This document shows positions 58,101 to 64,000 of a stretch of DNA of 64,000 nucleotides, piece after piece (within the stretch, counting starts at the first letter, position 1; each line of letters opens with the position of its first letter). The translations under genes and the position numbers were made by a program. Source of the stretch: Alicyclobacillus sp. (GTDB lineage Bacteria; Bacillota; Bacilli; Alicyclobacillales; Alicyclobacillaceae). The notes beneath the pieces were generated by a model. The model saw nothing but the letters and a program-made list of their open reading frames with translations. It searched no databases and was not told the origin of the DNA. Location: contig JAIMBT010000007.1 of assembly GCA_023511295.1 (NCBI GenBank), positions 62,001-126,000 on the forward strand, read 5' to 3'.

Positions 58101-59486
58101 TCACTCGGCATCGGTGGACGCGAGCAGTCGCTTGGCCAGCGCCAACTGCTCGGCGACCGCCCCCGACCCCGTTCCCCCGCGCACCTGCCTCGCGTTCACC
58201 ACCGCGAGGGGCTGCAGGCGGTCGTAGATGTCCGTTGCAAACAGCGGGGAACTCTCTTGGTAGACCGCAAACGGCAACCCGGCCAGGTTGGTCCCAGACT
58301 CGATGGCCCGAAGCACAAGCCGGCCCACGACGGCGTGCGCCTCTCGGAACGGCAGACCCTTCCCCGCGAGGTAGTCCGCCACGTCCGTCGCGTTGGAGAA
58401 GTCGTGCAGAAAGACGTTCGCAATGCGGTCCCGGCGCACGCGAAGTGTTCGCACCATACCGGCAAACAACTGCAGGGCCGGGAGGAGCGTATCGAGGGTG
58501 TCGAAGACCCCTTCTTTGTCCTCCTGCAGATCTTTGTTGTACGCGAGCGGCAAACCCTTCATGACCGTGAGCAGACCCAGCAGGTGCCCGTACACCCGGC
58601 CGGTTTTCCCCCTCACGACTTCGGCGACGTCCGGATTCTTCTTCTGCGGCATGATGCTGGACCCCGTGCAGTACGCGTCGGCCAGCTCCACCCACCCGAA
58701 CTCTTCGCTCGTCCACAGGATGAGTTCCTCTGCGAGGCGCGACAGGTGACTCATGGCAATGCTCGCCGCCGCCAAAAACTCCAGAAGGTAATCCCGGTCC
58801 GATACGGCGTCCAGCGAGTTCTCATACATCCCCGCAAAACCGAGCGCCTGCTGCACCCACTCCCGGTCAATCGGGAACGTCACCCCAGCCAGTGCCCCTG
58901 CTCCGAGCGGCGACACGTTGGTTCGGCCCGCTGCATCGAGAAAGCGCCCCACATCCCGCTCCAACATCCAGAAATAGGCAAGTAGATGGTGGGACAGCAA
59001 GATGGGTTGTGCCCGCTGCAGGTGCGTAAACCCGGGGACCACCACGTCTTGGTTCGCTTCCGCCGTCTCCACCAGCGCCAGCTGCAACCCGCGAACCGCG
59101 GCGACGACGGCGCCGATGGAATCCCGCATATAGAGGTGCATGTCGAGCGCAACTTGGTCGTTGCGGCTGCGCGCGGTGTGCAGTTTGCCGGCGACCGGGC
59201 CAATCCGCTCGTGCAGCAACCGCTCCACGTTCATGTGGATGTCTTCATCATCGACCGAGAACTCGAGGCGCCCCGCCCGCAGGTCGTCCAAGAGCGCGGT
59301 CAGACCGGCCACCAGTTGCTCCGCTTCGGCCGGAGAGATGATGCCGGTGCGGCCGAGCATCTGCGCGTGGACGATGCTCCCCTCGAGGTCCACCTCGGCC
59401 AACCGCACGTCGAAGCCGATGGACGCCGTGTACGCGAGGGCCAACTGGTCCGTGTCTTCGGTGAACCGCCCACCCCACAGCTTCAC
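58101..59486 (-). CDS. argH: Argininosuccinate lyase
   Basis: Last step of arginine synthesis, releasing fumarate. 461 aa. The start [20 protein letters not shown] is typical. [33 protein letters not shown] and the family signature [20 protein letters not shown] with the catalytic serine are all present. GTG at 59486 overlaps the argG stop (GTGA) and has GGAGGCGG upstream. Confidence 0.97.
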   Translation of the reverse strand: MKLWGGRFTEDTDQLALAYTASIGFDVRLAEVDLEGSIVHAQMLGRTGIISPAEAEQLVAGLTALLDDLRAGRLEFSVDDEDIHMNVERLLHERIGPVAGKLHTARSRNDQVALDMHLYMRDSIGAVVAAVRGLQLALVETAEANQDVVVPGFTHLQRAQPILLSHHLLAYFWMLERDVGRFLDAAGRTNVSPLGAGALAGVTFPIDREWVQQALGFAGMYENSLDAVSDRDYLLEFLAAASIAMSHLSRLAEELILWTSEEFGWVELADAYCTGSSIMPQKKNPDVAEVVRGKTGRVYGHLLGLLTVMKGLPLAYNKDLQEDKEGVFDTLDTLLPALQLFAGMVRTLRVRRDRIANVFLHDFSNATDVADYLAGKGLPFREAHAVVGRLVLRAIESGTNLAGLPFAVYQESSPLFATDIYDRLQPLAVVNARQVRGGTGSGAVAEQLALAKRLLASTDAE

Positions 59487-60751
59487 GCGTTCACCGCCTC
59501 CAGCACGTGCGCGGCGACGTCGTCCGGCAGTGTGCCGGTCCCCTGGCTGTTCGGCTCCACCTGCTGAACCAGTTCCGCATGCACCGTCGTCGGTAGGCCC
59601 CACAGCGAGATGAAGCCCACAGCGTCCTGATGGTGGAAGGCGTCGCCCGCCGAGTACGTGGCGAGGTCATGCCGGTACAGCGAATACGTCGACTTGCGGC
59701 CGACCGCTTGGAATCCGCCTTTGTAGAGCTTCACCCGCACATCGCCGGTCACATGCTTCTGCGTCTCCCCGATGAACGCATCGAGGGCTTGCTTGAGCGG
59801 TGAGAACCAGAGGCCGTTGTAAATCAACTGACTGTACTCGAGCTCGATGCCCGCCTTGAACTGCGCAACCTCCCGCGTGAGGGTCAGGCTCTCCAACTCC
59901 TTGTGGGCGTGAACCAACACCAGTCCGGCCGGCGATTCGTACAGTTCCCGGGACTTGATGCCGACGAGGCGGTTCTCCACGTGGTCAATCCGCCCGACAC
60001 CGTGCGCCCCCGCCTTCTTGTTGAGCGCGGCAATCAACTCATGCAGTTGCATCACTTCGCCGTTGAGGGCGACAGGAACCCCTTCGTCGAAGCTGATCTC
60101 GACGTACTCCGGGTCTGCCGGTGCCCGCTCCGGGCTGACGGTCCACTCAAACGCGTCCTCGGGCGCCTCCACCCACGGGTCCTCCAGGACGCCGCACTCA
60201 ATCGCCCGACCCCACAGGTTTGCGTCGATGCTGTATGGGCTATCCAGCGTGATGGGAATTGGAATCCCCTTGTCGCGCGCGTAGGCAATCTCTTCGTCGC
60301 GGGTCCAGCTCCATTCGCGCACCGGTGCAATCACCCGCAGGTGCGGGTTCAACGCTTTGACCGACACCTCGAAGCGCACCTGGTCGTTTCCCTTTCCGGT
60401 ACAACCGTGCGCCACGGCGACGGCACCTTCAGCGGCCGCCACCTCCACCAACAACTGCGAGATGAGCGGACGCGACAGCGCAGACGCCAGCGGATACTTG
60501 CCTTCATAGAGGGCGTTCGCTTGCAACGCCGGGAGGATGAACTGCTGGGCGAACCGCGCCACGGCATCCAGCCGATACGACTTCACGGCGCCAACCGAGA
60601 TGGCCTTTTGTTGGACGAAATCGAGGTCCTTGCCTTCCCCGACGTCCACGCACATCGCCACGACATCCACCCCGTACTTCTCTTTCAACCACGAAATGGC
60701 GACCGATGTATCGAGTCCACCTGAGTACGCCAACACCAGTTTGTCGCTCAC
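59483..60751 (-). CDS. argG: Argininosuccinate synthase
   Basis: Joins citrulline and aspartate with ATP. 422 aa. The P-loop-like [21 protein letters not shown] is at the N-terminus; [41 protein letters not shown] and [22 protein letters not shown] follow. GTG at 60751 overlaps the argF stop (GTGA) and has GGGGAGGGAC upstream. The longer open frame upstream is antisense-like leader and is not used. Confidence 0.97.
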   Translation of the reverse strand: MSDKLVLAYSGGLDTSVAISWLKEKYGVDVVAMCVDVGEGKDLDFVQQKAISVGAVKSYRLDAVARFAQQFILPALQANALYEGKYPLASALSRPLISQLLVEVAAAEGAVAVAHGCTGKGNDQVRFEVSVKALNPHLRVIAPVREWSWTRDEEIAYARDKGIPIPITLDSPYSIDANLWGRAIECGVLEDPWVEAPEDAFEWTVSPERAPADPEYVEISFDEGVPVALNGEVMQLHELIAALNKKAGAHGVGRIDHVENRLVGIKSRELYESPAGLVLVHAHKELESLTLTREVAQFKAGIELEYSQLIYNGLWFSPLKQALDAFIGETQKHVTGDVRVKLYKGGFQAVGRKSTYSLYRHDLATYSAGDAFHHQDAVGFISLWGLPTTVHAELVQQVEPNSQGTGTLPDDVAAHVLEAVNA

Positions 60752-61815
60752 GCCAGTCCCTCCCCAAATGCCGTCGCATCCGCCATCAGCGCGGCCAACA
60801 CCGCCTTCTGCGTATGCAGTCGGTTTTCCGCCTCGTCGTACACCACCGAATGCGGACTGTCCATCACGTCGGCGGTCACCTCTTCCCCGCGGTGCGCCGG
60901 CAGGCAGTGCAAAAACAGGTAGTTGTCGGCGGCCAGTCTGGCCAGCGACTCGTTGACCTGGTAGTCTTGGAATACCAGTTTGCGAACATTTGCTTCGTCC
61001 TCGTCGCCCATGCTGGCCCAGACATCCGTCGTGAGTACGTCGGCGCCGTCGGCCGCGCGGAGCGGATCGGTCGTGACCAACAACTCCGTCCCAGCCTTCA
61101 CAGCGGACTTCTTGGCCTCCTCCACGACGGCCGGGTCCGGCTGGTAGCCGGGCGGGGTCGCAACGCGGATGTTCATGCCGAGCTTCGGCGCCATCTGCAA
61201 CCAGGAGTGGGCCATGTTGTTGCCGTCTCCGATGAAGGCAACCGTGACTCCAGCCAAGGTGCCCTTGTGTTCCTGGATGGTGAGGGCGTCGGCCAGTAGT
61301 TGACACGGGTGGTGCTCGTTCGTCAACCCGTTGATGACCGGGACGGAGGCGTACTTCGCCAGCTCCTGGACAATCTCATGCCCGAAGGTGCGAATCATGA
61401 TGCCGTCGACGTAGCGGGAGAGCACCTGGGCTGTGTCCGAAATGGGTTCTCCACGACCCATCTGCGTGTTGCCGCTGTGCAGAAAGAGGGCGTGGCCACC
61501 CAACTGCAGCATCCCAACCTCGAACGACACGCGCGTGCGCGTGGAGGCCTTCTCAAACACCATGGCCAACGTCTTCCCCGCCAGCAGCCGGTGTGTGAAC
61601 CCAGTCTTCTGGGCTTCCTTCAGACACGCGGCCAAGGCCAGAAGCGCCTGCAGTTCCTCCGGTGAATAGTCGGAGAAGTCGAGCAGGTCGCGGCCGTGGA
61701 GGAGCCGGTGCGCGCTCATCAGCGCGTTCTGCAATCGCACAGACAGGTAACCCGCACCCAAGGGAACCACCGTCGTCTGCACCCGCCCGGTCGGGCTTAT
61801 CACATGCACGCTCAC
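60748..61815 (-). CDS. argF: Ornithine carbamoyltransferase with N-terminal extension
   Basis: Makes citrulline from ornithine and carbamoyl phosphate. Motifs are [15 protein letters not shown] near residue 93, [12 protein letters not shown], and [14 protein letters not shown] for ornithine. GTG at 61815 has AGGAGG at 8 nt and gives 355 aa. That is about 35-40 more than usual, with an extra N-terminal part [20 protein letters not shown] before [15 protein letters not shown]. An ATG at 61722 would give the normal length but lacks a ribosome site. First gene of argFGH. Confidence 0.95.
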   Translation of the reverse strand: MSVHVISPTGRVQTTVVPLGAGYLSVRLQNALMSAHRLLHGRDLLDFSDYSPEELQALLALAACLKEAQKTGFTHRLLAGKTLAMVFEKASTRTRVSFEVGMLQLGGHALFLHSGNTQMGRGEPISDTAQVLSRYVDGIMIRTFGHEIVQELAKYASVPVINGLTNEHHPCQLLADALTIQEHKGTLAGVTVAFIGDGNNMAHSWLQMAPKLGMNIRVATPPGYQPDPAVVEEAKKSAVKAGTELLVTTDPLRAADGADVLTTDVWASMGDEDEANVRKLVFQDYQVNESLARLAADNYLFLHCLPAHRGEEVTADVMDSPHSVVYDEAENRLHTQKAVLAALMADATAFGEGLA

Positions 61816-61920
61816 GTGTCCATCCTCCTGTCTCCCAGCGCCGGATTTGCCCTGACGTCCAAACCGCGGCGGCCGGAGGAATCTGCGAGGGCTGATCGCT
61901 GAGGAACTATCACATGGATT

Positions 61921-61948
61921 ATTATACACGTTGCTGCATGTTTATCAA
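61921..61948 (-). promoter_or_regulatory. Sigma-A promoter of argFGH
   Basis: On the minus strand TTGATA (61948-61943) and TATAAT (61926-61921) are 16 bp apart, 105 bp before the argF start. An A/T-rich stretch over the -35, TTGATAAACATGCA, weakly resembles an ArgR/AhrC box, which would fit arginine repression; that part is tentative. Confidence 0.7.
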
Positions 61949-62014
61949 TAGCACGGCTCGTATCTTTTTTGCCAGGAACCCGCGACCGTCGCAACAGCCG
62001 CGGATTGTCACCCT

Positions 62015-64000
62015 TTATTCCGTCGCAACGTCTTGGTCCGTCTGCGCCGCAGCCGGCTGCACCATGAGGAAGTGGTCCATCGGATTTCGCAGCAACGGCG
62101 CCAACCGTCGCGCCGCCGCGGCTTGGCCGGTGTGCCGCAGCTCGCGGTGGAGGGCGAGCAGCAAGTCGACCACATCCAGCTCACCCTGTCGGTCGAGCGG
62201 CGTGAGCGCGACCTTCGCCCCTTTCGCCAGCCGGTGCCGAAGCGCGGCCTCCGTCAGGCCCAGAGCCGGGTTGAGGCGCAGGTACACCCGCCCTCCGGTC
62301 ATACCGGAGCAGATCCACGGCCCGGGGTCACCGAGCACCAGGGCCCGCCCGGCCGTCATGTACTCGAAGGCGAACCCCTTGATGTTCGCTTCCGCGCCGA
62401 GAAACGCGCCCCGCTCCCGGACCGGCTGGCGCGGTTCGCCGGCAATCACCAGGTCCGCACCCGACAGTCGAACACCCGCTCGCGCGTCGGCGTCCCCTTG
62501 GACCACAATCAGTCCGTGCTGTGCGCCGTAGCCGGTGCTCTTGCCGACCGCACCGCCGAGCCACGCTCCGCGCCCGACCGGTATCTTGACGACGACGGCC
62601 CGTCCGCCAAACATGCCTTTCGCGACCCCGTCCTGCGCACCGCCGCGGGCCAGGCTGTGCACCGATGCGCCCTGGTACGCCGCGAACCCGTTACCTGCGA
62701 CGCCCTCGACGACGGGCTCCATTCGTTCATATGGCACCTGACGGCGCACCGCGCGCCCGCTCGCCGCAGTCCCGACGGCGCGGGGCACGCGGCTGGCGCC
62801 CGCCTGGTCGAAGGCGCGCCACGGATGCACCTCCGGCCCAGGGACACGTTCCCGCACGTCGGCAACCCGGTCCATCTCGGCACCATCCAGGCTTGGTTCC
62901 GCTCCGTCGAAGGCTTCCGGCGCGAACCGCGCACCGGGTCCCTCCGCGCCGACCGCATCGGCCGCCGCGATGGCCTCCGTCGCTGCCGCTGCCTGTGCCG
63001 GTGACCCGTACAGCTCCCGGTAAGTCCGATAGACGACGCGCCTGCCGAGGCCGGCGTGAAGCGCGGCATCTCGGAGAAGACCCGTGAGGTCGAGCTGCTG
63101 CTGGCCCGCCGTCTGCTCCAGCAGGTCCACGCGGCCGACGAGATCCTGCGTGCGGGTCGCGCCAAGCCGGGACGTCAAACGGGCCAGGTGCGCCCCAAGC
63201 GCGCTGAAGAATCGAACCAGGTGTTCCACCGCCGACTCCCACTCCTGCGGTGCGAACTTCGGCAACCCCTTCTCCGCCGCTTCCTCGACCGACTGGATCT
63301 GCGTCGCAATGCCCACGTGGCACGTGTCTTTGTGGCACGCCCGACAGGCCGTGCAGCCGAGCGCGACCATCGCCATCGTGCCGAAGCCCACCCGATTGGC
63401 GCCGAGCAGGATGGCCTTCATCACGTCCGTGGCTGTCTTCATGCCGCCGTCCGCCCAAATCTCGATCCGCTCCCGCAGCCCCGCCTCACACAAAGCCACG
63501 TGGGCGGCGCGGATGCCGATCTCCACCGGGAGCCCCACCCGCTGCAGCGCGTGCGCCCGCGCTGCTCCGGTACCGCCGTCGAACCCGCTCATCACAATCA
63601 CATCCGCTCCAGCCTTCGCGATACCGACAGAGATGGTTCCGATGTTCGGCACCACTGGCACCTTCACCGCAATCCGCGCTTCCGGGTTCGCCGTGCGCAG
63701 CTCGAAGATGACCTGCGCCAGGTCTTCGATCGAGTAGATGTCGTGATGGTTGGACGGCGAGATGAGGTCCGTCCCCGGCGTCGCGTGGCGGGCGCTCGCC
63801 ACCGCTTCCGTCACCTTGGAACCAGGCAGGTGTCCGCCTTCGCCGGGTTTCGCCCCCTGGCCAATCTTGATCTCCAACACGTAGGCGTGGTTGCAAAGCG
63901 CTGAGTTCACGCCAAACCGTCCGGACGCAATCTGCCGACCTCGGTGGCGCGGGTAGGCCGTGAGCAAGTCCTTCAGTTCTCCGCCTTCCCCGTTCATCGC
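62015..64000 (-). CDS. gltB: Glutamate synthase large-subunit-type protein, C-terminal part (cut by window end)
   Basis: About 660 codons are visible, and the frame stays open to the window edge. The FMN domain shows KIGQGAKPGEGGHLPGSKV, LISPSNHHDIYSIEDLAQVI, and VMSGFDGGTGAAR. The 3Fe-4S cysteines lie in ALGCTACRACHKDTCHVG, with C-x5-C-x4-C spacing plus one extra Cys. After it comes a GXGXG-type beta-helix region (GNGFAAYQGASVHSLARGGA, GMFGGRAVVVKIP, and later GMTGGRVYLRL). Whether an N-terminal glutaminase domain exists lies outside the window. It makes glutamate from 2-oxoglutarate and glutamine. Confidence 0.88.
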   Translation of the reverse strand, partial: AMNGEGGELKDLLTAYPRHRGRQIASGRFGVNSALCNHAYVLEIKIGQGAKPGEGGHLPGSKVTEAVASARHATPGTDLISPSNHHDIYSIEDLAQVIFELRTANPEARIAVKVPVVPNIGTISVGIAKAGADVIVMSGFDGGTGAARAHALQRVGLPVEIGIRAAHVALCEAGLRERIEIWADGGMKTATDVMKAILLGANRVGFGTMAMVALGCTACRACHKDTCHVGIATQIQSVEEAAEKGLPKFAPQEWESAVEHLVRFFSALGAHLARLTSRLGATRTQDLVGRVDLLEQTAGQQQLDLTGLLRDAALHAGLGRRVVYRTYRELYGSPAQAAAATEAIAAADAVGAEGPGARFAPEAFDGAEPSLDGAEMDRVADVRERVPGPEVHPWRAFDQAGASRVPRAVGTAASGRAVRRQVPYERMEPVVEGVAGNGFAAYQGASVHSLARGGAQDGVAKGMFGGRAVVVKIPVGRGAWLGGAVGKSTGYGAQHGLIVVQGDADARAGVRLSGADLVIAGEPRQPVRERGAFLGAEANIKGFAFEYMTAGRALVLGDPGPWICSGMTGGRVYLRLNPALGLTEAALRHRLAKGAKVALTPLDRQGELDVVDLLLALHRELRHTGQAAAARRLAPLLRNPMDHFLMVQPAAAQTDQDVATE

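Noticed and set aside
1-64000. Search for a defence, phage, transposon, secondary-metabolite or CRISPR system.
   Set aside because: No transposase, integrase, terminal repeats, repeat-spacer array or clustered unknown genes were seen; the window is mainly core chromosome.

Overview
The window is chromosomal DNA from a GC-rich, endospore-forming Bacillota. Sporulation genes (spoIIGA, sigE, sigG, a SpoVD-type PBP, rsfA, gerC, ylmC) and bacillithiol synthesis (bshC) point to Bacilli. The base composition and a gene order close to, but not identical with, Bacillus suggest an Alicyclobacillus-like relative. That placement is inference; no 16S gene is present. Most genes are on the minus strand, so transcription mostly runs from high to low coordinates.

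Read in the direction of transcription, 62.0-56.4 kb holds the end of a glutamate synthase gene, a tightly overlapping argF-argG-argH operon, an aspartate kinase, and tRNA-Ser and tRNA-Met. From 56.1 to 50.2 kb there is a mixed set of small conserved genes (DedA, DUF1292, YlbF, DUF3055, an IDEAL-domain protein), several very small membrane-protein ORFs, a cysteine-hydrolase-fold protein that seems to lack its catalytic cysteine, and clpP. From 50.2 to 43.1 kb lie a MidA-type methyltransferase, a GapB-type GAPDH, the cysteine desulfurase-thiI pair, a secreted protein with an internal repeat, and rsfA. From 43.1 to 33.9 kb lie a transsulfuration-type PLP enzyme, an orphan gerC, an SDR and a five-gene leucine/3-methylcrotonyl-CoA degradation module (like yngE-H of B. 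subtilis).

The centre (33.7-11.4 kb) is the division and cell wall (dcw) cluster: bshC, mraZ, rsmH, ftsL, two class B PBPs (pbpB, spoVD), murE, mraY, murD, ftsW/spoVE, murG, murB, murA, divIB, two DUF881 genes, sbp, ftsA, ftsZ. It makes peptidoglycan precursors and builds the divisome and spore septum. After an intrinsic terminator comes the sporulation block spoIIGA-sigE-sigG-ylmC, then ylmD-ylmE-ylmG-ylmH-divIVA, then ylyA-lspA-rluD and pyrR-pyrB-pyrC (pyrC cut by the window edge). Compared with B. subtilis, sepF is missing between ylmE and ylmG and ileS is missing between divIVA and ylyA.

Regulatory signals visible in the sequence include a PyrR-type attenuator, a SigF/SigG-like promoter before sigG, MraZ-type repeats before mraZ, possible Spo0A boxes before spoIIGA, several strong inverted repeats, and sigma-A-like promoters. 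I found no phage, transposon, CRISPR or defence system. The window is mainly core genome, and the less usual material is in small ORFs, repeats and deviations in gene order.
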